Notes under the pieces: model-generated
The model's input: the letters and a program-made list of their open reading frames with translations, nothing else
Told to the model about the DNA's origin: nothing
Database searches by the model: none
Translations under genes and position numbers: made by a program
Shown here: positions 1 to 12,979 of the stretch, piece by piece
How positions within the stretch are numbered: the stretch's first letter is position 1
How the letters are laid out: every line of letters begins with the position of its first letter
From: Opisthocomus hoazin
Lineage: Eukaryota; Chordata; Aves; Opisthocomiformes; Opisthocomidae
DNA: 64,000 bases
Reading direction: 5' to 3'
NCBI RefSeq assembly: GCF_030867145.1
Contig: NC_134415.1
Location: forward strand, 17,834,417-17,898,416

Positions 1-2544
1 GGTACAACACCCCCAGATTTCAGACCCCGCACTGTCACCTCCAGAGCCTCCCTGCTCTTGTGTCCTTGCCCAGGTCCTTGGGTTGACACTCATGCCACAA
101 CAACCTGTAAAGGACCGTCTGCTTTCTTCTGTACCTTCTCTTCTGGTGGGAACATGTGTGGGGAAACGTTCATGTGTGTAGGAGGGAGCTGCTCTTTTCC
201 CATTGTGCTGCAGAGGAGGAAAATAATCCACGTGGGGAAGCACCCCTCGCTCCTGCTGCTGGAGGAGGCTGATGGTGACTTCCATCAAAAGGTAATGGAA
301 TGTGTCCTATGAAAAGAGAAGGGGAAGGCCTGTCCAGAGGTCTCCTCCAGGAAAGGCAGCTCCTCTCGAGGAGAGGAGCACGGGACAGGGTTGTTCTGAA
401 GAGACCCTCTGGACTGCACCAGAATGCACCATGCAATGAGTTTGAATGGCGTCTGGTTATGAGCCCCAGGGGCGGTGGGCAGCAGGAGCCAGGCTCAGTT
501 ATTAAGACCATAAATCATGGAGACAGTCATGGGGAAGGCTGATGAGGCGGGTGTGTGCAGCCAGGAATGCCGGGAGGGAGAGGCGGTGGGCATTGGAGGC
601 ACACGGCTTCTCCACATTGCATGTTATTTTAAAAATTTTTCATTTTTATAGTGGTGCTGTCAGTTTTCTCAGAAGAAGGGACCAAATGATTTCAGGCTCC
701 CTGACTTCCTGATGACCTGGGCATGAATTCCAAGTTGCTCCTGATTAAGAGCAAGGGATGGGGAGTGAGCATGAAATGGCATTTGCAAGGGGTGCAGGGC
801 AAGTGCTGGAGGCAGGGACAGGGCTGGGGTGAGGTACCAAAATGCCAACAGGAAACCCATGCTCAGGGCAGGGAATGCCCAGTATTGGAGATGGCAATGT
901 TTTCACTGCCAAAAGCAGTAGGTATTATTTGGCAAGAGGGGAAGTCTATCCGTAGTGCTGTTTGCAGTGGAACATGGAGCTATCTGAGGCAGTGAGGCTG
1001 TGCAAAGCCAGGTGAGATGCAGCCCTTCACCTTGGGCAGACATGGTGCTGCTGGCTTCGCTGCTGTCTAGTCTGCTCCAGTGCCCAAGCCCTGTGGTTTG
1101 TGGTCAGCCCTGGCATTTCTGTCTTATGCTGTAGATACAATGCCTGAGTATCTGGAGAGTATGACAGGCAGATCCTTGCCCACTTGCAGCTGTCCAAGCC
1201 TCCTGCATCTCCTTATGAGCCTTCATCCCTTTCTGGTTAGATGCTGGGGTCTCTCTGGAGTATCTGGGGCATGTAGAGGTAAACAGTCACTCAGAGCTGT
1301 GCAGCCAGTGCGCCTGGCTACTGCACTTTGCTCAGGGACGGCCACTGTCAGGCCCAAGTTGATGGTGTGGCTGCTGCTTGGCTCTGGCTTTAGTTTTGGC
1401 TCTGGCTTGGAGTATCAGGCACAACTGCAGCTGCACGGGAGACATACAGTGAGCCTGAGACACAGCTCGAGTACTGACAGCAGGGCACTGGGCTCAGGCA
1501 AGATGCAAAACCTCTTCAGGGCAAAGGATTTGCAAAAGCTGAGTCTCACGAGTGTAAACCTATTGGTAAAAAGGCCACCCCAGTGATTTACCTCCACAGT
1601 CCAGCTCTTTTCAGAGGCAGACGAAGCTGAGAGCAGCCAGGGCAGCCCATGAAAACACAAAAACTGGCCCTGGCATTTGGGGATGGTGAGCTAGCACCCA
1701 GGCTGAAATAGGGCAGGAGCATGGCCAAGAGCTGCAGCTCAGCCATCAGGCATGGGGTGGGACCCCCTCTTCCTCAGTGGTGAGGAACATTTTATGAAGC
1801 TCGTGCAGGCAGAAGGTGATACCTTGATCTTGTTTGTGGTCTCCTGCTATACTTGCAGTCCTGCACTCTGCAGGAGCAGCCCTAGCCCTTCTGCCTTGTG
1901 CGTTCCCAAGGAAAGCCTCCAGAGGCACATCAGTCTGGCTTTTGCATGGAGTAGTCTGTGCTGCACTGCTCTTCCCTCACACCCAGAGGGCTCACATGGG
2001 ATGTCGAAAGGCCCTGTTCTCTCTGGAATCATGACTGGGCTGTTGTGATGGACGTAGTCACAGGGCTGCAGGAGAAGTGCATGGCCAGACCATGGCTAAA
2101 AGGGTTATGGGGGAAGGAGCTGCCACTGAGGAAGGAAAAGAGGTGCTCTGGGGAGCTGTGGGCTTCCCTCTCACCAGAGGTGCTGGCAGCCCCATGGTTT
2201 GCTGCAAAGAAACCCAGAAGAACCGAAAGCTCATGTGGTTTCCTCCAGGCCAGATCCTGTACCATCTGCACAACAGCCCAGCAGCTGCACATAGGCACAG
2301 CACTGTCTCACACACCCTTGTCACTGCTGTGTCCCCTTGCCTGTCTGTGCCTTGCTCTGCCGCAGAAGAGGCTGCAGAGCAGTGTGCAGCCTGAGGGCTT
2401 TTCATAGGCGTCTGTCATGGGTTGACCAGGGGCACCTCTGGGCTGGCCAGAGCAGCCAGGACCCTTTTATGCCCTGCCTTCACGAAGGGCTCCCTCCTCA
2501 GCCTGCTGCCCCTCTGGTGGCCCTAGCTGTAACATAAATATGCC

Positions 2545-2700
2545 CGGCAGCCACATGAGACGTAGCACCCTGCTCCCTGGGAAATGTCGGCGCCTGCCCC
2601 AGAACGCTCCCGCGCCGTGCACACACACCGGCCTGGCTAGCGAGAGGAGGCTGACCTGTCTCAGCCACCCCAGGGAGCGATGGCCCTCGCCGGCAGCGGG
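2545..2700. promoter_or_regulatory. CpG-rich patch, candidate promoter
   Basis: About 14 CpG dinucleotides fall within roughly 155 bp, far denser than the surrounding CpG-poor sequence. A TATA-like AACATAAATATG lies just upstream on the plus strand at about 2531. A 70-codon plus-strand frame starts at 2680, but nothing in its peptide suggests a known protein. It could be a promoter of a non-coding transcript or simply an unmethylated regulatory element. Confidence 0.3.
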
Positions 2701-4549
2701 TGGATGAGGCAGCTCCAGGCTTCGGCTGCCAAATCCTTCAACCCGCCCCGGCTTCCCCCCACAGCCACCAGCTGCGAGGTATCAGGCACTGGGCTAGCCT
2801 GTCTCTCCTCCAGGCGAGGTGAAGTCATTAGCCAATTAATCCCCGTTCCCTCCCAAGACATGGGAGCAGACAGCAATTTCATCTTATGCTAGATGTGGTA
2901 GCAGAGCTGGTGTGGAGGGCTCCAGCATCTCAAGCCCCTGGTGCACTAGGGGACAGGGCAGCGAGCCCTGGGGACCAGGCTGCACCACCTGCCTCCTGCC
3001 ATCAAGGGTCCCCAGAGCAGCAAAGAGGGTTGACATGCAACCGTGAGAAGCTGAAGGAAGTCTGTCCTCATGCAAGGTGGAACAGTGCTGATGGTGGGCA
3101 CGGAGGGAGGAGGGTTTCACAGCAGCATCTTAGGGATAAAAGATCCAATGGGAGCAGAAGACCAGAGCAGATCTGTAGCTGGCATCAGGACAGGGCTATT
3201 GCTGGTGAAGAAGGGCTGGGGGAGGGAGTCAGGAACAGTCAGAGCCCTCATGGGGATGGATGTATGGTGGGTACAGGGGACCACACGATGGAACAGCATG
3301 ACAGCGTGCGTGGAGGAAGGCAGCTGGAGGGAGGTGCCCCCTCCATCACTGGATACGCAAGTGTAATCTAATTCAACACATCTTCCCCTTCTCCTGCACA
3401 CCGACCTGACGGACAAGGCTTTCTAGCCAAACTCACAGCCCCGCTCTGCTCTGGGGCTCACATGGGCTGGCAGGATGCTGCTGCAGTGGGCTGTAGCTAC
3501 AGCCTGTATCTCTAAATCTTCTCTGCTCTTTAGGTCACTTTGTTCTGCTTATAAATCCTGGCCTTGTCTTACAAGCCATAAATCTTCCTCTCCAGTCAGC
3601 ATCATTTATTTTTTTCTCTGGTCTTGTTAAAACAACAGGGTCAGAATGTTTAAAATCCAGATTGTTGCTTTTTCTGCAGTTTTGGCTCATAATAAGTATT
3701 CTCTTCCTCTCTGGGAAACTGCCACAGACTCATGGCCAGACGGGACTGCTTGGGAACTTGGGGGGAGAGAGGAATGGCGCAAAAAGGGATCCAAAGGAGG
3801 TGCTGAAATGATCTGCCACTCACACAGCCCTCATGTATATGTGTGTAGCACCTACACGCACATAGCCTTGCCTTCTCTGCTTTCACACACCTAGCACCTT
3901 GCTGGCACCCTGTACTTGCCTTTGCTGAGGCACAACTTTGCACGGATCCCAGCTGCATCTCTTCTGCCCATCCCTGACCACCATAACCACCCCCAGATAC
4001 CTGGCAGGGAATGACACAAGTGGCTCCTATCCTGTCCCTTGTCAAGCAGGCCCCTGACATCCCAGCTTGGTGCTCTGCAGATTTCCACCCTCCCCAGTGC
4101 CAGGAGCACCTTCTCAGCCACGTAATTACCCAACCCCGCTCCTTACCCCTTCCTGCAAGTTGCTGTTGGGACTCCACCTGGAGAGAGCAGCCCCTCTCCT
4201 CTGCTGCCTGACCAGGGAGGGTGAGAGACTCTATGAGAGTTGGATTCACATTGGCACAGTGGGAAATAGCCTCTGCTCAGCACCAGGTACCTGGGCAGCC
4301 CTGCACGGGACGATGAGCCTGCCAACAAGGCAGGCATCACCGTGTGTGATGGTACAAAGCCAGCATTCCCACGCTCAGCCAGCCTGGAGCCTGCAGAAGT
4401 GCGGTGAAGCATCCCTGGGTATCTGCCTTACGGTCCTCTTCTTAATGACCGTACAACTAGAGTTTCTGCAGGTTTCATGTGAAGGGCTGCACTCACTTGA
4501 GCATGCAGTCAATAGTCCTTTCGATCTTCATCACTCACTGTCTGGCTCC

Positions 4550-4760
4550 AGGTTTTATTTATAGCACAGCATCAAATCACCGAGCCAAAGACAAAAACGG
4601 CTCGCTCCCTTGTGGCCTTTTTGGTGGGCATTCCCAGCAGCAGAGCTTTAACAAAATTATCATTGCTTCTGCCTTTGGAGGTGATATTGCTGTCTGCAGT
4701 GCCTGCAGCAGGGGCTGAGCCGTCGCGGTGCAATCAATAGCACGGAGCACCTCGCAGGAA
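4550..4760. promoter_or_regulatory. Candidate conserved non-coding element
   Basis: An AT-rich block with GTTTTATTTATAG, AAAATTATCATTG and CAATCAATAG, motifs of homeodomain and forkhead/PBX type, in otherwise mixed sequence downstream of the gene. The call is by composition and motif density only. Confidence 0.2.
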
Positions 4761-5407
4761 CAGCCTGGACCTCAGTCTACTTTCTAATCCGCTGGCACAT
4801 CCTCTTCTCCCTCGGGGAAGAACAGCAACATAAAGCCCAGGAATGTATTAGCCTGTAGGTTGTGGGAATGACTGCAGGTGGGATGCAAGGCATAGACACA
4901 AAGTAAAGAGGAGGTCTGGGTTATCAGAGGTAATTCTCAGTGGTGGTGCCCTGCTTGTGAGAGCCGGAGCCCATGCTTCTAAAGTATGTATCATTTTGTA
5001 GCTGACAACACACCGAAAGATGTTAAGTGCCTCTGCAAACCAGACCCGAGTGTTGGGACATCTAGAACGGGTGGAATTAACCATTAGTGACAAAAATACA
5101 AAAGATCAGTGGCTGGAGCAGACTCCAGCTCTCTGGCTGATATTTAACAACCTTACATGCTCCTTCTCTGGCTGCGCCCCCGCCCCATTTACCTCCCTAT
5201 CTGAAGCTCAGAAACGAAGCCAGGTTCCTGCAGACAGCAGCCTGCTTTCCTGCCCAGCCCCTGTGCATCCCCAGAGCCCTTCTGGAGCGTGTGCTAAAGG
5301 AGGGGGGCCCTGAGGAGCTGTCATGGCAGAGCTGGACTCGGCGTCTAACGTGCATGACAAGAGTGAGCTGAACTGGTGCGGCGGTGAGAGACAAACTCTA
5401 TGTGCAT

Positions 5408-5458
5408 GCATATATAGGTGTATATATGTATATTACATACACATGTATATATGTATTT
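5408..5458. repeat. TA/TG-rich microsatellite
   Basis: Alternating purine-pyrimidine sequence with repeated TATATATG and ACATGTATAT units, interrupted in places. Confidence 0.8.
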
Positions 5459-6688
5459 GTTTAATAGTACTTTCCATCTTTAAGATCTGAAGCTCCACAG
5501 TAATTCCAGTATCCAGCTCCCTCCACTCCCATCTGGAGCAGTTATTTTTCATTATGTAAGAGAAAAAAGTAAGGAAGAATTTACTAGGCATAATTACTTT
5601 CCCCTGAGGGAACCAGCCACCCGCTTTGCCAGTAGGTTTCACAACTCCTTGCCATGAACGAAGCATAGGAGGCACAAATACTGGGTTGTCTTGAAGGACC
5701 CTTCTGCATTGCTTTGAGCCCTATCTCCAGCTTTCTCCAGGCAGCCCAAGATGCCACTGACTCAGCATCCTTAAAACCAGCAGAAGTGGAGGGAGTGGCT
5801 GCAGCTTATGTCATCCACTGGCCCAAAGTCAGGGCAGGTACCTGGGTGCAGCTTCAATGTTTTAGCATCTGTGGAGCCTCAGCCAACAGTTGCAGCTTGT
5901 GGTATGTAAAACAAAACTATGTTTGCCTCGCACATCCAGCTCTCTTAAGTATTACTCTAATCGCAGTGCTGGGTTGTGGCAATTTTTACTTAGGCTCTAG
6001 CTGGGTAGCCCTGCAGATCTCATGGCAGAGAGAAGGCACCTTCAACCAAGAACATCTTAGGCATCATGTGGGCCATGGCTGACATTGTCCATTCCCTGAT
6101 GGGTGTTTGGAGTAGCTGGGCCCCTGCTGGAGGCCCTGGGGTGGAGGGGAGTACCAGCACAAGGGGACCTGGTGCAACATGGACAGCCCATGGCTGCTGG
6201 CGTGTTTTGCACCTACTAGTTTTGGAGCTGCTCCCTGATCTCCTCTCCTTGTGGTAGAGGCCAAGAGCAAGGGACAGAAGAGGACCAGCTTTGCTTAGCG
6301 GCAGCAGGGACCAGCAGCCGCAATGGCTGCAGGCCTGGGGTGGGAAGGAGAGGTTTGGGAAAGGCGGCAGCAATGCTGGGTAAAGGCACATCAGGGGAGG
6401 GCTCTGCGCTGCCCACCGCCGGCTCCCTTCACAAGGCTCCCCCAGCACTAACCACCCAAACCTGCCCATGCCCAGCCACCGTGGTGGGGTCTGAGCAAAA
6501 ATCCCCAGGGACCTAACCAGACATTTGGGGAAGACCCGAGGGTCAAACACTGCCGTTGTGCCTCCGTGTTAGGCAGCAATACCAGCTCCTCCCTCACCAG
6601 CCACTGTGAGCACAAACTGCGGGCTGCAGCTCGTCACCCCGACCCGGCACAGAGGGACACGCAGGCTCACCCACTCGAGTACTGCAGC

Positions 6689-6694
6689 TTTATT
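6689..6694 (-). terminator. Candidate distal poly(A) signal AATAAA
   Basis: On the minus strand the context is CTCAAATAAAGCTGCAG, followed by GTGGGTGAG and TGCGTGTCC, a plausible GU-rich downstream element. It lies in mixed-composition rather than simple AT-rich sequence, which favours a real signal. Its assignment to MDGA1 is inferred from position and strand. Confidence 0.45.
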
Positions 6695-8483
6695 TGAGGG
6701 AAACAATCCACGTTGAGAGTCTATAGGTTACATGGCGGCTGCGTCAGGGTTGGGAGGGGGGTAGATGAGGCAATGCTTATAAAACATCTCACCCTGTTTA
6801 AAAGGTTCAGTTCGGTCCCTTTGTGTTTTGTGCTTTTAACGTTGTGGGCGGCTTGGTATCATGGTGGTGAGAGGGTCCCAGCTCCGCTCCATGATGGTGA
6901 CAGCACCCTATGAGACGTGGAGCCGGACGGGACAAGATGTGGTGGAGATGAGGGAGACGGGTGGAGAATGGGGCTCTGTCCCAGGGTCCCCACCCAGGAT
7001 ACTGACGGGAAAGGAAACAAAAGACACCAGAGGACCCCCCCATCCTCCATAGTATCCCCAAATACACAGAGTCTGTGTGCAGGTCCTTTTCGGAGGGTGT
7101 TTCTAAATGCTTCTGTCAGGTCAATATATACTTTTTACTGGCCTTGGTGACCTGGAAGCACGAGGGTGGCATAGTCCCACTGGCACTGGATCCCACTGAA
7201 GCAGTTCACTGTTGGGCCTGAGCTGGTTCTCCCTGCCACTCACAAGCTGAGGACGGGATTTTGGTGTGATCCCCTTCTGTGGGATCCAGAGATGAAGTTT
7301 GTTGCTGATCTCTTCAGGCTGGAAATGAAACACTTGGTGAGGATAAGTACCGAGCCGGGGGATGGAGTGAGGAAGCGTGTGAGAAACACTGTCTGATGTT
7401 TGCTTCTGACCAAAGACAGGAGGTGCCACTGTTGCTTCCCCATGAGACAGTGGTACATTGGGTAATGGCCCCTTTCTTCCACTATGTGCACTGATACAGG
7501 CAGGATAGTTCTGGCTGGGAAAAAAGACCCAAGTAAAACCATGCTGGCACCAAATTTTCCATCCCATCCAGAGATTAGAGATTGTCTCCATGCTGCCAGG
7601 CAAGGGCTGTGACCAAATTCACATAGCCATTTGGCTGTAGCATCCACAGCTTTTGGGGAATGTCCTGAGAGATGAATGCATGCTGTGGAGCCCTCCAGGG
7701 TGAGATGGTAAATCTAGAAGATCCCAAGAACTGGGAAAACTGGCCAAGTTCATCTGTTTGAAAGCACTGCCACTAAGCCACTTTACTCGGCATTGGTGCC
7801 ATCAGCTACATCAATGCACTGAGACGCTGCGGATGGGCAGCAGAGAAGGACAAACATCAAGGTTTAACAAGAGGAAAAGGTCACCTCCAGCAAATTCTGA
7901 AGAAGTCTTCTTGTCCCAGGATGTCAAATAGCAGGGCCCCCAGGAAAAAACCATATAAATGCACAGGAAAACTCCTTTGCTCCCAGTCTGTAAGCACCTT
8001 CCCCCATCGGCATCTGAATTTTCCCAGGGAAACTTCCAGTGCTCACAAGTCTCTCGCTGTTATATCTGTGCGGTACATGCTGCTGCCTCTACAAAAGAGC
8101 TGAAATACTGACCCCAGTCAATGCTTGTGGCATTTCAAAGACAGAACAAAATTGATTTTCTCCTCTCACCACAATTTAGGTGCTGTCTGAGCTGACCAGG
8201 CTGCTACGGCCTCTCCTGGCTGTTGCCCTGTTTATGGATACCCATAGCTGGTTCTCGACAACAAGGCCCAGTGGCACAAGGTGTACCAAATGCCCCCACC
8301 TTGGAGGGTGCTAGGGTTGGAGTGTGGACAGTGGGAGAAGGGAAAGGTGGGGACTGGCCGGAGATGCTGCTGCTTCCAAAAGGGGCTGTCGAGTCCTGTC
8401 TCCTCCCTGCTGCATTGCTGGCAGCTGCAACACACCCACACCTCAGTTTTCAGCTCTGATCCCTTACAAGCTGCTAAGATAAG

Positions 8484-8678
8484 TCACTCTGAGGGTGATG
8501 GAGCACTGGAACAGGCTGCCCAGGGAGGTTGTGGAGTCTCCTTCTCTGGAGATATTCAAGACCCGCCTGGACAAGGTCCTGTGCAGCCTGCTGTAGGTGA
8601 CCCTGCTTCGGCAGGGGGGTTGGACTAGATGACCCACAGAGGTCCCTTCCAACCCCGAACATTCTGTGATTCTGTGAT
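8484..8678 (+). mobile_element. CR1 LINE 3' fragment
   Basis: The sequence has the hallmark CR1 3' end: GGAACAGGCTGCCCAGGGAG, then GGTTGGACTAGATGACC, TCCCTTCCAACCCC and the terminal ATTCTGTGATTCTGTGAT repeat. It is plus-oriented and 5' truncated to about 195 bp, as usual for this family. It lies antisense within the presumed MDGA1 3' UTR. It is relatively little diverged, so probably bird-lineage age. Confidence 0.95.
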
Positions 8679-9131
8679 AAACACCTCTCCAGTGCTGGAT
8701 GTACCCAGTGCAAGCAACACCTGGAGACAGCTTCAGCTGAGCACTGCATTAAATATCACGGTCACCAGAAGAAAACCAGTTGGTGCCTGCCCACGGAGGC
8801 TGCGATCCAGACAGGGAAGTGGGGCTGCGCTTGCTCTGAGTTGGTTTGGGCCCAGCCTGTGCCCTGAGCAGCTGTAACGCTGGGGGCAAAGCAGTCACTG
8901 CTCACCCACAGTGGCCGAGCAGGACTGCTGACACCTGGCATGTTCCAGCTCCTGCCCAGGGCCTGCCTTTGCTGATTACCTGAGGCATACCACAGTTATG
9001 CAAGTTTTGAACATCCAGGAGTAACTCTCCATTACAACAGCTGGGTTTTACGCAACTGAAAGCTGCTTCGCTGCCTGAATGGCAGGACCAGAGCCCAGGT
9101 CCCTCAGCCAAAGTAGACCTCTGTTGGCTAG

Positions 9132-9149
9132 CAGCAGCAGCAGCAGCAG
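9132..9149. repeat. (CAG)6 triplet run
   Basis: Six perfect CAG units on the plus strand. In a transcript reading the minus strand they would be (CUG)6 within the presumed 3' UTR. Confidence 0.85.
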
Positions 9150-12100
9150 GTCTTCTATCTTCCTACAGACTTGGCTGGTAAACAGGACACACACACGCAC
9201 AGGGTGGTAGAGCAGGCAGGTACCCTCCACTTGTCAAGGACCTGGCTGTTGTAACATAAAGCACAGCGGTGTGAGCTCTGGGTGGTGGCACTGCTGGGGG
9301 TACTAGCACTGTGTGAGGGCTCTCCAGCTGCCCCTGTATTATGCTGAGCTTAGGCCACCCTGGGGGTGAAAAATCCCATTGTAAGCCAAGCATTCATAGC
9401 CAAATTCCCCTTTAGGACAACAGTTAAGGGAAGCACAAAATTTTGCCTCCTTCCCCAGGAGCAAATGGTTTACAGGCTATCCTAAATCCATATAAAACCT
9501 GGATTTACCACAGACCTTCACAGATCTCAACAAATCCCTCTATTAACCCAGCCCTCCCTTTGCAACAGCTGCCAGCAAAGACAGCATCTCTCCCTCTCCC
9601 CTTCCCTTGTTCTGTGCCCGGTGCTGGAAAACGCTCACCACGAAAGGCAGCAGAGGGAAAGGCAGCGCTTGTGTTGCTAGGACTCAAGCACTACCTCCCT
9701 TTGTAGCTTCCCCGAGAGAGAACCTGTGTGGGTACACTGGATTGCTTGGCTTCTTCATGGACAGAGGTGCTGGGGATTTGGAGCTGGATCAGTACATTTC
9801 ACTAGTACAGGTCCATCTGGGAAATGTGGTCTAAGGGCTTTTCTTCAGTCTCCATCCCTTAGCGTCTGAGCAGCTGCAGGTGTGAGCCCACTGCCTGCCA
9901 CAAGTGAAACGAAGGGCAATGCACCGTGGAGCTCAGCTTTCCCCTCTCCTGTTGAAAAATAACACAAACATGCCTTATCCCATTCTCTCAGCCACCCATG
10001 GGGCTGCTCTGAGCCCTCTTTTGCCTCTGACAAAGCCAGGATGTGACCCACTCTAGGTCCCTGATGGAGCTAACACAAGCCCTGAAGTGCTTCTGCCTTC
10101 CTGCTCCACCACCCCCACCCCCCAGGCAGCCCCACCAGCCTCTCAGGCTGTGCCAGGGCTGGAGGGAGCAAGACAGAGAAGGTGCCAGACCAGATCTAGG
10201 CAATGCAGAGTGTAACAAATGCCAGCGGCAGTCACCAGTGGGACCAAGCCCTGCATCCCCAGCAGCCGTATAGCACAGCGACATGGTGAGCCCCGTTAAT
10301 GTGCTGTTCGTCTCTGGAGCTCTCTCCTTTTGAGGAAGGATGCTTGCTGGCAAAGTAAATGACCGTACACCTTACACCCAGCCCAGGGTCTAGATGACGC
10401 TGTTCTTCCATGGGCAAGAAGTGCCCTGGAGACTACAGCTCCCTGAAAGCTTCCTCCTCTCCTTCTCTGGAAAGGCAGATTCAGTGAAGGTGGCCCTGGG
10501 CTGCCCTGCAGTACACCTTGGGGTGTGTCTGGTCTCCAGGGATCAAAGGGTTGTCTCTGGCTTCATGTGACCCTACCAGGCTGTAAGTAGCTATCAGAGG
10601 ACCCCAGAATCCCCCCATGGTGGGCTAGGTAGTGGCAGATGGAGAGACAAACTGGCATGTGTCTTACTTCCACGGGGAGTACTGAAAAACACATATATAC
10701 CACAGCTACCATTTGGGATGCTGAGTGTACTGGGGCTTTTCAGCTCCCTGCTGGAAACTGCCCGTTATTACCATGGAATGTAAACTGAGTCCTGTTAAAA
10801 TGCAATTTCCAGAGCTCTCCAGCACTTGTTTTTCTGCAAATGTCTTTCATCTGCATTAAATGCCTTTGCAGGCTGAGCAGGATGAGCAGTTAACAGCAGG
10901 GCCAAAGCAAATACAAAGGGTGGCAACACCTGGCTTCCCCTTCAGCCTGCATGGGGTCCTGCTACTGTACGCTTGGTGCCTCTGCAAAGAGGGGTGCACC
11001 CACATGGAGGGCAGCCTGGGAAAGAGAAGATGTCAGGGCAGTTTAATGGAGGGACAAAAACTGCTCTCTGCCAAAGCCAGGAGAGTGAGAAGGCCTCTCT
11101 TTTGCGCAGGAGACCCTCATAATGCCACTTCTTGTCCTCACTAAAAAGCAGTGTCCTGCTCCCTGGGTGCAAGAGCTGAGCATCGCTCAGCGCTGTGGTA
11201 CTGTGTCCCACTGCACCCAGCTTACAGCGCAGGGCCCGCGGCGGTGCGTCCCTCCGTGCTGCTGCTGGGCCATCCAAAGGCACCCAGGAGGCGAAGGGGT
11301 GCTGCAGCATTTCTGGAGAGGGATGGACACCTGCGTGGCTCTGACAGATGAAGCAGTATGGCCCCGAAGCAGCAACTCCCTGAGCTCTCTGCTTTAAGGC
11401 AGAAGACACCATTTACCATATCTAGGAGAGAAAATGCCCTGGTCCATTTCTCTGTCACTGCTTGGGGCAGGTAGGGTCCCCCAGGGCAGCGTGAAGGAGC
11501 CGGTGGCTATTCCCACAGGTAAGCACCCGGCCTCAGCCTCGCTGGGAGCTGGGGGCAGCGGGGCTTGCTCCTGCCAGCGCCTTGCACAGGGACAGCTTCA
11601 TGCTGGAGACAAGGCTCGGGGCAGCAACGGTGCGATGGAGGGATGCTTGCTGCTCCCAGTGACTGACCCTCCCGGGCTGAGAAGCACAGGGCACCAGCTC
11701 AAAAGCAGGGTGCTTCTCCTGGCACAGAGCGATAGGGACGGGCTGAGGAGGAGGAATCCAGACCCTGCTCTCCCTTTGGTGCTAAAGCATTTTGTGTCGT
11801 TCTGGAGTAGTGCACCCACAGGATTTTGTATAGAAAGAAATTAAACTTCCGTACTTTGAATAGCAATAGGGAATAAAACACAATTTGTATCATGTTTACT
11901 ACACTCATTCACATATCCATAAATTATTTTTGCAAGCAATTTACCAGCCTAAACATCTGAACCCACCCCTACATTTTCCCTGATTGCCGCCCTATTTCCT
12001 GGCACAAGAAATCTGCTTCCCAGAAGAAGGGCTCCATATCGCTGCTGGTGCAGCGGGTCTTCAGGCAGCACACTGCACGGCTCTGCCGGGGCAGCTCTGC

Positions 12101-12973
12101 ACGCGTGCCCATCGCAACACTTCTCTCTAGGATTTTCCGAACCATTTGTGCGCTACGCAAAGTCTTTTGTATAGATGAAACATTTTTTTGACTCCCATAC
12201 AGTTGGGAAGAGTTGCGATCAGGCATTCCAAATTACTTAACATCAAAGGAAACTTATTAGCTCCATTGCTTTCCAGTGGCTGATCTATGTGGAAGAAAAA
12301 GAGTCTATTACTATTACCAGCCAGGAACTGCTTTTCAGAGCAGCGGTAGGAATTCATGTTCATGTTGTCAAAAGCCATGGATTAAAGTCCTGTTGATGAC
12401 ATGTTATTGGGACTTGCACTGAACTGTGGAAAATTATAATTAAAAAAGTATATTTTTCAGAATACAACAAACAACTACAAAAGAAGGTTTCAAATGGAAG
12501 TTTCTGTGTAAGCCCCACTTGTAACTACACAGTAGCATTCATTACTTCTAATATCTACAACTTATACCCAGGAGTCTGCACACTCACGTATTTTTTTGTT
12601 TTATACCCTGAAAAAAAAAAGAAATTGAGTATATATCGGCTAACACCCACACAGCATTCTTCCTAATGTATTTCTACAACTACCAAGCAGAGGTCTCCTT
12701 GTAAATAAAAGCAGTCTCTTAAATTTATATTGCACTTTTCTTCTGCAGAGACTTTCATACTATGTACAAGAGTAATCTCCACCATCACTGAAATGCAGCC
12801 ACTTCTGGAGCGGGATAAAGCAGCTACTCGATAGGCACAGAGCAACATAAAACATCAGGGAGAGAAACATAATGTACCCAGTTGGGACTTCAACAGATAT
12901 TTAACAAGACAGTCTGTAATTAAGTTTAAGGACTGTAATTTAGCCAGAACACTGTGAAAAATGTGAGGGGATC

Positions 12974-12979
12974 TTTAAT
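12974..12979 (-). terminator. Candidate proximal poly(A) signal ATTAAA
   Basis: On the minus strand the context is GCAATTAAAGATCC, with a TTTTTCACAGTGTT stretch about 20 nt downstream. It would end a shorter MDGA1 3' UTR. This hexamer is common by chance, so the call is weak. Confidence 0.2.

Larger units (their letters stand above)
1..6669. other. Probable intergenic DNA downstream of MDGA1
   Basis: I find no coding exon, RNA gene or clear interspersed repeat. It holds a CpG-rich patch at 2545-2700, an enhancer-like block at about 4550-4760 and a TA-rich microsatellite at 5408-5458. The remaining reading frames lack splice or codon-usage support. Confidence 0.5.
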
